Origin: JALUUH01 sp964636675
GTDB lineage: Bacteria > Pseudomonadota > Gammaproteobacteria > S012-40
Assembly: GCA_964636675.1 (NCBI GenBank)
Contig: CAZWUO010000061.1
Location: 1-17,634 of the forward strand
Direction of reading: 5' to 3'
DNA length: 17,634 nucleotides
Notes under the pieces: model-generated
What the model was told of the DNA's origin: nothing
What the model saw: only the letters and a program-made list of their open reading frames with translations
The model's database searches: none
In this document: positions 1-7,841 of the stretch, one piece after another
Layout of the letters: every line of letters starts with the position of its first letter
How positions within the stretch are numbered: the first letter of the stretch is position 1
Made by a program: the position numbers and the translations under genes

Positions 1-3
1 TCC

Positions 4-32
4 AAAGGCAGCCTTTTTGAGCTGCCTTTTTT
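4..32 (+). terminator. Intrinsic terminator of an upstream transcription unit
   Basis: A perfect 9-bp stem (AAAGGCAGC at 4-12, GCTGCCTTT at 21-29) with an 8-base loop runs straight into a T tract ending at 32. It ends a gene or RNA lying left of the window. The thrS promoter must then lie in the roughly 60 bases before the thrS start or further upstream by read-through; no room is left for an elaborate E. coli-type thrS operator. Confidence 0.85.
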
Positions 33-91
33 AATTTTACATGTTCACGCGGTCTTGCGTAGGGATCGCCACTGAAAAAGGAAACGACAGA

Positions 92-2017
92 ATGCCTTCC
101 GTTACTTTACCTGATGGGTCTACACGACGTTTTGATCAACCCGTTTCGGTGCATGATGTTGCAGCCGACATCGGCCCAGGTCTCGCAAAAGCCGCTTTAG
201 CGGGGAAGATCGACGGTAAGCTTGTGGATACTTCTTATATTATCGAGACAGATTCAGCGCTTGCCATTATTACCGATCGCGATGATGAAGGCATTGACAT
301 CATTCGCCACTCAGCTGCACATCTGCTGGCACAAGCCGTAAAACAATTATACCCCGCCGCACAGGTGACCATTGGACCCGTGATTGAAAATGGTTTTTAT
401 TATGATTTTGCGTATGAGCCAGGTTTTTCTCCCGAAGATTTAGCAAAAATCGAAAAGCGCATGGGCGAGATCGTCAAGCAAAATGTGCCCATTGTGCGTA
501 AGGTTATGCCGCGAGAAGAAGCGATTGATTTCTTTTCAGGCATCGGGGAAAACTATAAAGCCAAAATTATCGAAGACATTCCGCGCGGTGAAGTGCTTTC
601 ATTATATGAGCAAGGAGAGTTTATCGATTTATGCCGTGGCCCGCATGTGCCGAGTACTGGGCGCATCAAGGCGTTTAAGCTCATGAAGCTCGCGGGTGCT
701 TATTGGCGTGGCGACTCCAATAATGAAATGCTGCAACGCATATACGGCACTGCATGGAAAGATAAAAAAGCCTTAAAAGCCTATTTGCATCGACTCGAAG
801 AAGCCGAAAAACGTGATCATCGGCGTTTAGGTAAACATCTGGATTTGTTTCATCTCCAAGAAGAAGCGCCGGGCATGATTTTTTGGCACGACAAAGGATG
901 GACAATATATCAGCTTGTCGAAAATTATATTCGTGCGCGTATTCGGGAACAAGGTTATCAAGAAGTAAAAACTCCGCAGATTGTGGATCGTTCATTATGG
1001 GAAAAATCCGGTCATTGGGAAAAGTTTCACGATGATATGTTTACCGTAGCAGCGGAAAACCGCGACTATGCGGTCAAGCCGATGAATTGTCCTTGCCATG
1101 TGCTGATCTATAACCAAGGTCTAAAAAGTTATCGGGACTTACCGCTAAAAATGTCGGAGTTTGGTTGTTGTCATCGCAATGAACCTTCGGGTACTTTGCA
1201 TGGTTTATTGCGACTTCGTGGTTTCACCCAGGACGATGCACATATATTCTGTACTGAAGCGCAAATTCAGGATGAAGTATCTGATTTTATCGATTTATTA
1301 TTTGGGGTTTATGCGGACTTCGGCTTTGACGAAGTCATTATCAAATTATCTACGCGCCCTGAAAATAGAGTCGGTTCCGACGAATTTTGGGACAAAGCAG
1401 AGCATGCGCTTGAACGCGCCTTGAATACCAAAGGCCTGGATTGGGATTTGCAGCCCGGCGAAGGTGCATTTTACGGCCCTAAAATCGAATTTTCTTTGAA
1501 AGACTGCATTGGCCGAGTTTGGCAATGTGGTACCATTCAGGTGGATTTTTCAACGCCTGGCCGATTGGGTGCGCAATACATTGCCGAAGATGGGTCGCGG
1601 CAAACGCCCGTCATGTTACACCGTGCTATATTAGGGTCTTTGGAGCGGTTTATCGGCATATTAATCGAGAATTTTGCGGGTGCCATGCCCGCATGGTTGG
1701 CTCCAATACAAGCGGTAGTCGTAAACATTACCGACAAACAGAGCGAATATGTACTAAAAATTGCAGAAAACCTGAAAAAACAAGGTTTCAGGGTGAATTC
1801 CGACTTGAGAAATGAAAAGATCGGCTTTAAAATTCGCGAGCACACATTACAGCGTGTGCCGTTTATATTAGTGATTGGTGATCGAGAGGTTGCTGATCAG
1901 ACCGTTGCTGTGCGTACACGTGCTGGTGAAGATCTAGGATCCATGTCATTTGAGGCTTTTTCCGAACATCTAAGCCATGCCGTGAAGCAGCTCGGTAGAA
2001 CTGTTTCGGAGGAATAA
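92..2017 (+). CDS. thrS: Threonyl-tRNA synthetase
   Basis: Class II synthetase that charges tRNA-Thr in the cytoplasm and edits mischarged Ser-tRNA-Thr. The ATG at 92 was chosen over an in-frame ATG at 41 because AAGGA (78-82) lies 9 bases upstream and the resulting protein starts MPSVTLPDGS, colinear with E. coli ThrS; it is 641 residues against 642 there. An N-terminal TGS domain (about 1-61) is followed by the editing domain with H73 and H77 in HSAAHLLA and the LCRGPHVP motif. The catalytic core follows, with NCPCHV, the motif 2 region CHRNEPSGTLHG, the RGFTQDDAHIF histidine and motif 3 around VMLHRAILGSLERF; the Cys/His/His set in these motifs binds zinc in the family. An anticodon-binding domain ends the protein. 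The stop codon overlaps the possible ATT start of infC by one base, so the two are probably translationally coupled. Confidence 0.98.
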   Translation: MPSVTLPDGSTRRFDQPVSVHDVAADIGPGLAKAALAGKIDGKLVDTSYIIETDSALAIITDRDDEGIDIIRHSAAHLLAQAVKQLYPAAQVTIGPVIENGFYYDFAYEPGFSPEDLAKIEKRMGEIVKQNVPIVRKVMPREEAIDFFSGIGENYKAKIIEDIPRGEVLSLYEQGEFIDLCRGPHVPSTGRIKAFKLMKLAGAYWRGDSNNEMLQRIYGTAWKDKKALKAYLHRLEEAEKRDHRRLGKHLDLFHLQEEAPGMIFWHDKGWTIYQLVENYIRARIREQGYQEVKTPQIVDRSLWEKSGHWEKFHDDMFTVAAENRDYAVKPMNCPCHVLIYNQGLKSYRDLPLKMSEFGCCHRNEPSGTLHGLLRLRGFTQDDAHIFCTEAQIQDEVSDFIDLLFGVYADFGFDEVIIKLSTRPENRVGSDEFWDKAEHALERALNTKGLDWDLQPGEGAFYGPKIEFSLKDCIGRVWQCGTIQVDFSTPGRLGAQYIAEDGSRQTPVMLHRAILGSLERFIGILIENFAGAMPAWLAPIQAVVVNITDKQSEYVLKIAENLKKQGFRVNSDLRNEKIGFKIREHTLQRVPFILVIGDREVADQTVAVRTRAGEDLGSMSFEAFSEHLSHAVKQLGRTVSEE

Positions 2018-2553
2018 TTATCGCTGCTGGAAAACAAAAAGAACGTGATGTTCGTTTAAATGACGAAATTACTGCCCCTAATGTACGATTGCTTGGCGCT
2101 GAAGGAGAAGCTGTTGGCGTAATTACTATTGCGCAAGCACTCGAGATCGCCGATAAAGCAGAGTTGGATTTGGTAGAGGTTTCACCGACTGCTGAACCCC
2201 CAGTATGCCGAGTCATGGATTATGGGAAATATGTATTTGAGTCGAATAAAAAGCTAGCGGCAGCCAAGAAGAAACAGAAGCAAATTCAGGTCAAGGAAAT
2301 TAAGTTTCGTCCGGGGACTGAAATAGGCGATTATCAGGTAAAACTACGCAACCTGATTCGCTTTTTAAACGATGGGGATAAAGCCAAAGTCACATTGCGT
2401 TTTCGCGGACGTGAAATGGCTCACCAGGAAATTGGTCGCGATTTACTGAAAAGGATAGAAGCTGATTTGACGGATCATGGAACCGTTGAGCAATATCCTC
2501 GGATGGAAGGTCGCCAAATGGTCATGGTTTTAGGCCCCAAAAAAACGAAGTAG
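2017..2553 (+). CDS. infC: Translation initiation factor IF-3
   Basis: IF3 binds the 30S subunit, prevents premature 50S joining and proofreads the start codon. The N-domain and C-domain signatures are all present: PPVCRVMDYGKY, VKEIKFRPGTEIGDYQVKLR, GDKAKVTLRFRGREMAHQEIG and a basic C-terminus. No ATG, GTG or TTG start gives a full-length protein: the first such codon is a TTG at 2089 inside the conserved N-domain. Upstream in the same frame are ATT (2017) and ATC (2020), preceded by GGAGG at 2008-2012. ATT gives 178 residues at 4-base spacing; ATC gives 177 at 7-base spacing and aligns best with the E. coli N-terminus (MAAGKQ against MKGGKR). Either is a codon that IF3 itself discriminates against, the known basis of infC autoregulation. 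The exact start is therefore uncertain by one codon; the gene identity is not. Confidence 0.95.
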   Translation: MIAAGKQKERDVRLNDEITAPNVRLLGAEGEAVGVITIAQALEIADKAELDLVEVSPTAEPPVCRVMDYGKYVFESNKKLAAAKKKQKQIQVKEIKFRPGTEIGDYQVKLRNLIRFLNDGDKAKVTLRFRGREMAHQEIGRDLLKRIEADLTDHGTVEQYPRMEGRQMVMVLGPKKTK

Positions 2554-2646
2554 GGCACTGTTTAAGAGATTTAACGTTGTTCCAAGAGATTGTCGGGTTT
2601 AGGTGATTGCAGTATAGATTCATCCTAAGTGAGACAGCCTGCTTGC

Positions 2647-2751
2647 GACACTCTCTACTCTCTTAAAGTGTTCATGTATAACAATCAGAACATTATCTCA
2701 GGTAATTAAGCGCGCAAGCCACCTGACCAATGAGTCTGCAATGCGGAGTAG
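2647..2751 (+). promoter_or_regulatory. Candidate L20-responsive translational operator (pseudoknot) before rpmI
   Basis: The 202-base infC-rpmI spacer contains a hairpin with stem GACACT (2647-2652)/AGTGTT (2667-2672), one G-U pair, and a 14-base loop. Loop bases 2655-2661 (CTACTCT) are complementary to 2745-2751 (GGAGTAG), which is the rpmI Shine-Dalgarno region: six Watson-Crick pairs plus one G-U. A second hairpin, TCAGGT (2698-2703)/ACCTGA (2721-2726), lies between the two halves. In E. coli, L20 represses rpmI-rplT by binding a pseudoknot formed by long-range pairing with the rpmI initiation region plus a separate stem, so the layout here matches. The assignment is inferred from pairing alone. 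Confidence 0.6.
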
Positions 2752-2755
2752 TAAA

Positions 2756-2947
2756 ATGCCAAAAATGAAAACTGTTAGCGGTGCTAAAAAGCGCTTTCGT
2801 AAAACTGGCTCAGGCCATATTAAGCGCGGGCAATCACACCGTAGTCATATTCTTACCAAGAAGACCACTAAGCGGAAGCGTCACTTGCGTTCGCCCATGG
2901 CGGTTTCTGAGTCCGATGTAGGTCGTGTAAATCGCATGCTTGCGTAG
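2756..2947 (+). CDS. rpmI: 50S ribosomal protein L35
   Basis: Small basic protein of the large ribosomal subunit, 63 residues against 65 in E. coli. It begins MPKMKTVSGAKKRFRKTGSG and carries the conserved ILTKKTTKRKRHLR core. An in-frame ATG exists 15 bases upstream (2741), but the start at 2756 is colinear with the family and has GGAG (2745-2748) seven bases before it; the upstream ATG would place this ribosome-binding site inside the coding sequence. It is co-transcribed with rplT, which follows after 52 bases, and translation is probably repressed by L20 through the structure described for the preceding spacer. Confidence 0.97.
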   Translation: MPKMKTVSGAKKRFRKTGSGHIKRGQSHRSHILTKKTTKRKRHLRSPMAVSESDVGRVNRMLA

Positions 2948-2999
2948 TCGCAATCACTTGTTTTACTTATACCTATATCATTAAAGAGGATTCCAGAAA

Positions 3000-3359
3000 A
3001 TGGCCAGAGTTAAACGTAGTGTGCAAGCACGTAAGCGGCACAAAAAAGTATTAAAAGCAGCAAAAGGTTATTATGGCGCGCGTAGTCGTGTCTATCGAGT
3101 CGCCAAACAAGCGGTGACTAAAGCAGGCCAATATGCTTATCGCGATCGCAAACAGCGCAAACGTCAATTTCGTTCATTATGGATTGTGCGTATAAACGCG
3201 CAGGCGAGAGTGAATGGTTTGTCGTATAGTCGATTCATTAATGGTTTGAAAAAATCTGAAATCGAAATTGATCGCAAAGTACTTGCCGATATCGCCGTAT
3301 TTGACAAAGACACATTTGCTGTTTTAGCCGAAAAAGCGAAAGTAGGTTTGAACGCGTAG
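3000..3359 (+). CDS. rplT: 50S ribosomal protein L20
   Basis: Primary-binding 23S rRNA protein needed early in 50S assembly, and the likely autogenous repressor of rpmI-rplT. It has 119 residues, the usual family length. The long basic N-terminal extension (MARVKRSVQARKRHKKVLKAAKGYYGARSR is the conserved region, residues 1-30) and the globular C-domain with LWIVRINAQARVNGLSYS are clear. The start ATG at 3000 is preceded by GAGGA (2986-2990) at nine bases. The gene ends 25 bases before a strong intrinsic terminator, so a large share of transcription from the thrS side probably stops here. Confidence 0.98.
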   Translation: MARVKRSVQARKRHKKVLKAAKGYYGARSRVYRVAKQAVTKAGQYAYRDRKQRKRQFRSLWIVRINAQARVNGLSYSRFINGLKKSEIEIDRKVLADIAVFDKDTFAVLAEKAKVGLNA

Positions 3360-3384
3360 ATTTGCAGAAACCTGTCGATATTTT

Positions 3385-3414
3385 AAAAGGGAAGGTGGAT
3401 GCCTTCCCTTTTTT
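3385..3414 (+). terminator. Intrinsic terminator or attenuator between rplT and pheS
   Basis: A perfect 11-bp stem (AAAAGGGAAGG at 3385-3395, CCTTCCCTTTT at 3402-3412) with a 6-base loop is followed by further T residues. In E. coli this junction carries the pheST attenuator with the phenylalanine-rich pheM leader peptide; no leader reading frame with phenylalanine codons is visible here between rplT and the hairpin. It may be a plain terminator with partial read-through, or pheST may have its own promoter in the 55 bases that follow. Confidence 0.85.
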
Positions 3415-3471
3415 GTTTCACCGCCAGAGCAACAACGTTTATCAATCATCCGTCACTAAATTAACCAGAAA

Positions 3472-4503
3472 ATGCAAAATCAACTTCCACAAATAGCAGT
3501 AATAATTGAACAAGCCCTAGCGCAAATAACATCTGTGTCAAATCTAAAAGCATTAGATGATATACGTGTGCAATACCTTGGTAAGAAAGGCAGTTTAACC
3601 GCTCAGCTTAAAACCTTGGGTAAGTTATCGTCCGAAGAACGGCCTAAAGTAGGTCAAGAAATTAACCAAGCAAAGCAGGTCTTACAGCAGGCGATTAATG
3701 CACGCCAAAACACTTTTCAAACGGCAGAGCTTGAAGCTAAACTTACCGAAGAAGCTATCGATGTCACTTTACCGGGGCGTGGGCAACAAGTAGGTAGCAA
3801 ACATCCTATTAGCCGTACGATTGAACGCGTGGAAGCCTTTTTTTCTGACATGGGTTTTACCACGGCGCATGGCCCAGAGATAGAAGATGATTTCCATAAT
3901 TTCGAGGCATTGAATATTCCGCAGAATCACCCTGCGCGTGCGATGCAAGATACTTTTTACATTGACCCAGATACCTTATTGCGTACACAAACATCATCGG
4001 TACAAATACGGGTGATGGAAAACAGCGAGCCACCTTTCCGAATTATTTCTTCGGGGCGGGTTTATCGTTGTGATTTTGATGTTACTCATACACCCATGTT
4101 TCATCAAGTCGAGGGTTTGCTGGTGGACAAACACGTAACATTTGCTGATTTAAAAGGCACGCTCAAAGAATTCATGCAACATTTTTTTGAGCGTAAAGAA
4201 TTGCAATTGCGTTTTCGTCCCTCTTATTTTCCGTTTACCGAGCCTTCTGCCGAAGTCGACATACAATGTGTCATGTGTACGGGCAAGGGTTGTCGAGTAT
4301 GTAGCCAAACGGGTTGGCTTGAAGTGGGTGGTTGCGGCATGGTGCATCCCCAGGTTTTAAAAAATGTGAATGTAGATCCGGATGAGTATGTGGGTTATGC
4401 ATTTGGTATGGGAGCCGATCGCTTGGCGATGCTGCGTTACGGGATTAACGATTTACGTTTGATGTTTGAAAACGATTTACGTTTTTTGCAACAGTTTAGG
4501 TAA
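3472..4503 (+). CDS. pheS: Phenylalanyl-tRNA synthetase alpha subunit
   Basis: Catalytic subunit of the alpha2-beta2 class II PheRS. An N-terminal coiled-coil arm (about 1-85) precedes the catalytic domain, with FRIISSGRVYRCDFDVTHT, HTPMFHQVEGLLVD, FRPSYFPFTEPSAEVD and motif 3 FGMGADRLAMLRYGINDLR. At 343 residues it is longer than E. coli PheS (327), mainly because of an insert CVMCTGKGCRVCSQTG after PSAEVDIQ: two CxxC pairs that look like a small zinc knuckle, a variant found in many bacterial PheS proteins. A stop codon in frame at 3457 leaves ATG 3472 as the only reasonable start, yet no Shine-Dalgarno sequence is recognisable before it. pheT follows after 45 bases. Confidence 0.97.
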   Translation: MQNQLPQIAVIIEQALAQITSVSNLKALDDIRVQYLGKKGSLTAQLKTLGKLSSEERPKVGQEINQAKQVLQQAINARQNTFQTAELEAKLTEEAIDVTLPGRGQQVGSKHPISRTIERVEAFFSDMGFTTAHGPEIEDDFHNFEALNIPQNHPARAMQDTFYIDPDTLLRTQTSSVQIRVMENSEPPFRIISSGRVYRCDFDVTHTPMFHQVEGLLVDKHVTFADLKGTLKEFMQHFFERKELQLRFRPSYFPFTEPSAEVDIQCVMCTGKGCRVCSQTGWLEVGGCGMVHPQVLKNVNVDPDEYVGYAFGMGADRLAMLRYGINDLRLMFENDLRFLQQFR

Positions 4504-4548
4504 AAGTTTGGGTAAAGTTCGAGATAAAAGTAAGAATGAGAAACACCT

Positions 4549-6927
4549 ATGAAATTCAGTGAAAAATGGCTAAGACAATGGGTTAATCCCAAGTGTTCTA
4601 CCGCGGCTTTGGCGGAACAGCTGACTATGGCGGGTTTAGAAGTCGATTCAGTAGAACCGGCAGCAGCGGATTTCGATCATGTGGTGGTTGCTGAAGTTGT
4701 CGCCATGGAAAAACATCCGGCAGCTGATAAACTAAACCTATGTACTGTTGATGTTGGTGCTGCCGAAAACTTGCTGATTATCTGTGGTGCAAACAATGTG
4801 TTTCAAGGTGCCAAAGTAGCGGCCGCCAAAATTGGCGCCGTATTACCCGATGGTATGGCAATAAAAAAAGCCAAATTACGCGGTGTAGCGTCTTTTGGTA
4901 TGTTGTGCTCCGAAGCTGAATTAGGCATGGCAGAGCAGGCTGATGGTTTATTGATATTACCGGTGGATGCACCCGTCGGACAATCAATTCGAGACTATTT
5001 AATCCTAGACGATAACATCATCGAAGTTGATTTTACGCCAAACCGAGGAGACTGCCTGAGCATTGCCGGAATGGCCCGTGAAGTGGCTGCTTTAAATGAC
5101 CTAGAAGTATCACTTCCCAAGGTTGAAGTGTTAAGCCCGACCGTCGACGATGTGATTCGGATTGATGTTAAAGCGGCAGAAGATTGTCCACGTTATCTAG
5201 GGCGAGTGATTAAAAATATTAACGCACAGGCCGCGACGCCGTTGTGGATGAAAGAACATCTGCGTCGTGCGGGAGTGCGTAGCATTAGTCCGACGGTTGA
5301 TGTGACGAATTATGTATTATTAGAGTATGGCCAGCCTTTACATGCATTTGATTTAGATAAACTTGAAGGCGGTATTACGGTTCGTCGAGCGCAAAAGAAT
5401 GAAAAGCTTATCTTATTGGATGAATCAGAGATTGCCCTGGATGAAGAAATTCTCGTCATTGCAGATGATAAAAAACCCTTGGCTTTTGCCGGTGTCATGG
5501 GTGGCTTGCAATCATCCGTCACTGAAAATACCAAGGCCATATTACTCGAATGCGCATTTTTCTCAGCAGATGCTATCCGTGGTAAAGCACGACGTTATGG
5601 CATGCAAACGGATTCTTCGTATCGTTTCGAACGCGGCGTAGATTATCAGTTGCAAGAAAAAGCGCTTGAACGCGCTAGCCAATTGATTCTTGATATCGTG
5701 GGCGGAGAAATCGGGCCGATTGTCAAAGTAGAAAACAAAAATTACTTGCCGCTTAGAGCGCCTATTCTTTTGCGCAAAAACCAGATTGCTCGTGTATTGG
5801 GTATACCGCTGGAAGAGATGCAGATTAAGAGCATTCTAAAACGTCTTGGTATGCAGGTAAACATCGAAAAAGATGGGCTAAAAGTGATTCCTCCGAGTTA
5901 CCGGTTTGATCTTAGTATTGAAGTAGACCTGATCGAAGAAGTCGGTCGAGTTTATGGGTATAACAATATTCCTGAGCACATGCCGCAAAGTAGTATGCAA
6001 ATAAACCCTAAGCCGGAAGCACATACCCGCATCAGCCGATTAAAAAATGTGTTACTCGATAGAGGATATAACGAATGTATTACTTACAGTTTTGTTGATT
6101 CTGCTATACAACAGTTGCTGGATCCCGACACTGAAGTTATCCAACTTGAAAATCCGCTATCCGCAGAAATGACGGTGATGCGTACAACCTTGTGGTCAAG
6201 CCTGCTAAAAACCTTGTTTTACAACCGTGCGAGACAGCAAACGCGGGTCAGAATATTCGAAACAGGAATGCGTTTTTATCGGCACGAAGGTCGCATACTA
6301 CAAGAGCGTATGATTGCGGGAATAGCCTGTGGAGGCGCGGAACCCGCAAATTGGTCGATTGAATCAAGAAAAGTTGACTTTTTTGACCTAAAAGGGGATG
6401 TTGAGGCTCTTCTAGGATTGACCCAAACTATTGATGAATATATCTTTATCGCGGGCAAACATTCAGCGTTACATCCTGGGCAAACAGCAAAAATTATGCA
6501 CAATGGGGATGTTTTGGGTTATTTAGGTGTGTTGCACCCAAGTATACAAAAACAGTTAGGTATTACTGGCAATATTTGTATGTTTGAACTCAATATTTCC
6601 AAGTTACAGCAAGGTCAAATACCTAAATATAAAGCGATAGGGAAGTTCCCATCGATTAAACGGGATTTGGCATTAGTCGTTGCGGAAAAAGTCACGGCTC
6701 AGGTCTTAGTTGATAACGTCCTTCAGTCTGGAGGATCGTTACTCAAGCAGTTAGAAATATTTGACGTATATCGTGGAAATGGGGTCGCTAAGGGCAAGAA
6801 AAGTCTTGCAATTGGTTTGACCTTACAGGATGATGAAGAAACCCTCACCGACGATAAAGTAGAGATTATTATCGAGAAGGTATTGATTTCATTAAAAGAA
6901 ACCGTTGGGGCAACATTGAGAGTGTAG
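4549..6927 (+). CDS. pheT: Phenylalanyl-tRNA synthetase beta subunit
   Basis: Structural, editing and tRNA-binding subunit of PheRS, 792 residues against 795 in E. coli. It starts MKFSEKWLRQWVNP as in the family. A tRNA-binding EMAP-II-like domain (about 40-150, with KHPAADKLNLCTVDVG and LRGVASFGMLCSEAELG) is followed by the B3/B4 editing region (including DSSYRFERGVD), the B5 domain with VIPPSYRFDLSIEVDLIEEVGRVYGYNNIP, the catalytic-like core, and a C-terminal FDX-ACB anticodon-binding domain starting near FPSIKRDLALVV. No truncation or frameshift is seen. It ends three bases before ihfA. Confidence 0.97.
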   Translation: MKFSEKWLRQWVNPKCSTAALAEQLTMAGLEVDSVEPAAADFDHVVVAEVVAMEKHPAADKLNLCTVDVGAAENLLIICGANNVFQGAKVAAAKIGAVLPDGMAIKKAKLRGVASFGMLCSEAELGMAEQADGLLILPVDAPVGQSIRDYLILDDNIIEVDFTPNRGDCLSIAGMAREVAALNDLEVSLPKVEVLSPTVDDVIRIDVKAAEDCPRYLGRVIKNINAQAATPLWMKEHLRRAGVRSISPTVDVTNYVLLEYGQPLHAFDLDKLEGGITVRRAQKNEKLILLDESEIALDEEILVIADDKKPLAFAGVMGGLQSSVTENTKAILLECAFFSADAIRGKARRYGMQTDSSYRFERGVDYQLQEKALERASQLILDIVGGEIGPIVKVENKNYLPLRAPILLRKNQIARVLGIPLEEMQIKSILKRLGMQVNIEKDGLKVIPPSYRFDLSIEVDLIEEVGRVYGYNNIPEHMPQSSMQINPKPEAHTRISRLKNVLLDRGYNECITYSFVDSAIQQLLDPDTEVIQLENPLSAEMTVMRTTLWSSLLKTLFYNRARQQTRVRIFETGMRFYRHEGRILQERMIAGIACGGAEPANWSIESRKVDFFDLKGDVEALLGLTQTIDEYIFIAGKHSALHPGQTAKIMHNGDVLGYLGVLHPSIQKQLGITGNICMFELNISKLQQGQIPKYKAIGKFPSIKRDLALVVAEKVTAQVLVDNVLQSGGSLLKQLEIFDVYRGNGVAKGKKSLAIGLTLQDDEETLTDDKVEIIIEKVLISLKETVGATLRV

Positions 6928-6930
6928 TCT

Positions 6931-7239
6931 ATGGCGTTAACAAAAGCAGATATGGCGGAAAGACTTTTTGAAGAGCTTGGCTTGAACAAGCGCGAGGCAA
7001 AAGACCTCGTTGATTTGTTTTTTGAAGAGGTAAGAGTTTCACTCGAATCAGGCACATGCGTTAAGTTATCAGGGTTCGGAAACTTTACCCTACGTGATAA
7101 GCGTCAAAGACCCGGCCGAAACCCTAAAACCGGGGAAGAAATTCCAATATCAGAGCGTCGGGTCGTTACATTTCGTCCAGGACAAAAACTCAAAGCAAGA
7201 GTTGAGGCATATACTGGTAGTGAGCAACAACAACCGTAA
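6931..7239 (+). CDS. ihfA: Integration host factor alpha subunit
   Basis: DNA-bending nucleoid protein that pairs with IhfB and sharply kinks DNA at recombination, replication and promoter sites. It has 102 residues against 99 in E. coli and begins MALTKADMAERLFEELGLNK. The dimerisation core holds VKLSGFGNFTLRDK, and the minor-groove beta-arm carries RPGRNPKTGEEIP including the intercalating proline; VTFRPGQKLKARVE follows. It lies three bases after pheT, the usual gammaproteobacterial position, and its 3' end overlaps the start of the next gene by about 20 bases. Confidence 0.97.
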   Translation: MALTKADMAERLFEELGLNKREAKDLVDLFFEEVRVSLESGTCVKLSGFGNFTLRDKRQRPGRNPKTGEEIPISERRVVTFRPGQKLKARVEAYTGSEQQQP

Positions 7240-7585
7240 CGCAGAACTCCCTCCGATACCGGGCAAGCGTTACTTCACGATCGGTGAAGTGAGTGAGCTT
7301 TGTTTGGTTAAACCACACGTGCTGCGGTATTGGGAGCAGGAGTTTCCACAACTTAAGCCTACCAAACGCAGAGGCAATCGACGCTATTATCGGCAACACG
7401 ATGTACTCATGGTGCGCCAGATTCGTAGTTTGTTGTATGAGAATGGTTTTACGATTGACGGTGCGCGGCAACAAATAACTGGGAAAAATGCCAAACCCCA
7501 AGAGGCTCAACCGGTGCATAATAATGACTTCGTTAAAGAGTTATGCGGTGAGCTCGAAGATGTTTTAGAGATGCTCAACGAATAA
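7220..7585 (+). CDS. MerR-like transcriptional regulator
   Basis: Small DNA-binding protein of about 121 residues. RYFTIGEVSELCLVKPHVLRYWE (18-40) is a MerR helix-turn-helix, followed by the wing FPQLKPTKRRGNRRYYRQHDV and a short helical C-terminus without the metal-binding cysteines of classical MerR proteins. I recall nearly identical proteins downstream of ihfA in Pseudomonas and other gammaproteobacteria; the target is unknown to me. The reading frame is open far back into ihfA, but homology begins at about ELPPIPGKRYF, so the GTG at 7220 is preferred. GAGG at 7204-7207 is 12 bases from it; a CTG at 7214 would be better spaced but is a rare start. Overlap with ihfA suggests translational coupling. 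Confidence 0.88.
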   Translation: MSNNNRNAELPPIPGKRYFTIGEVSELCLVKPHVLRYWEQEFPQLKPTKRRGNRRYYRQHDVLMVRQIRSLLYENGFTIDGARQQITGKNAKPQEAQPVHNNDFVKELCGELEDVLEMLNE

Positions 7586-7633
7586 AATAGTTGGTTCTGC
7601 AATAATAAGATTTATCCCTTGCAATAAATAATA

Positions 7634-7645
7634 TAGAATGCCGCG
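7634..7645 (+). promoter_or_regulatory. Candidate -10 box and GC-rich discriminator for tRNA-Pro
   Basis: TAGAAT (7634-7639) is followed directly by GCCGCG, the type of GC-rich discriminator seen at stringently controlled stable-RNA promoters. No good -35 hexamer stands at 16-18 bases; TTGCAA at 7619-7624 is too close. The predicted start would leave a leader of about 70 bases before the tRNA. Confidence 0.4.
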
Positions 7646-7718
7646 TTTCATTCCTACAAAGAATGTTGTGTCGTTAGTGCTATCACTCGATCAGCACAAA
7701 ATAAGTTTTATCGGTCGA

Positions 7719-7795
7719 CGGGACGTAGCGCAGCTTGGTAGCGCACTACAATGGGGTTGTAGGGGTCGGAGGTTCAAATCCTCTCGTCCCGACCA
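7719..7795 (+). tRNA. tRNA-Pro(GGG)
   Basis: A complete 77-base tRNA with encoded CCA. The acceptor stem is CGGGACG/CGTCCCG, the D-arm contains AGCGCAGCTTGGTAGCGC, the anticodon stem is CTACA/TGTAG around the loop ATGGGGT, and the T-arm contains GGTTCAAATCC. The anticodon GGG is at 7753-7755 with G at position 37, as expected for proline. Its 3' end is an apparent integration site: an integrase relic begins 64 bases downstream and points toward it. Confidence 0.96.
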
Positions 7796-7841
7796 ATAAA
7801 AAACAGGTAATTTCAATAAGTTATAAATTCAAGATTGCTTA

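Noticed and set aside
41..91. Upstream ATG at 41 as the thrS start
   Set aside because: It adds 17 residues not found in the family, while the ATG at 92 has a good ribosome-binding site and colinear homology.
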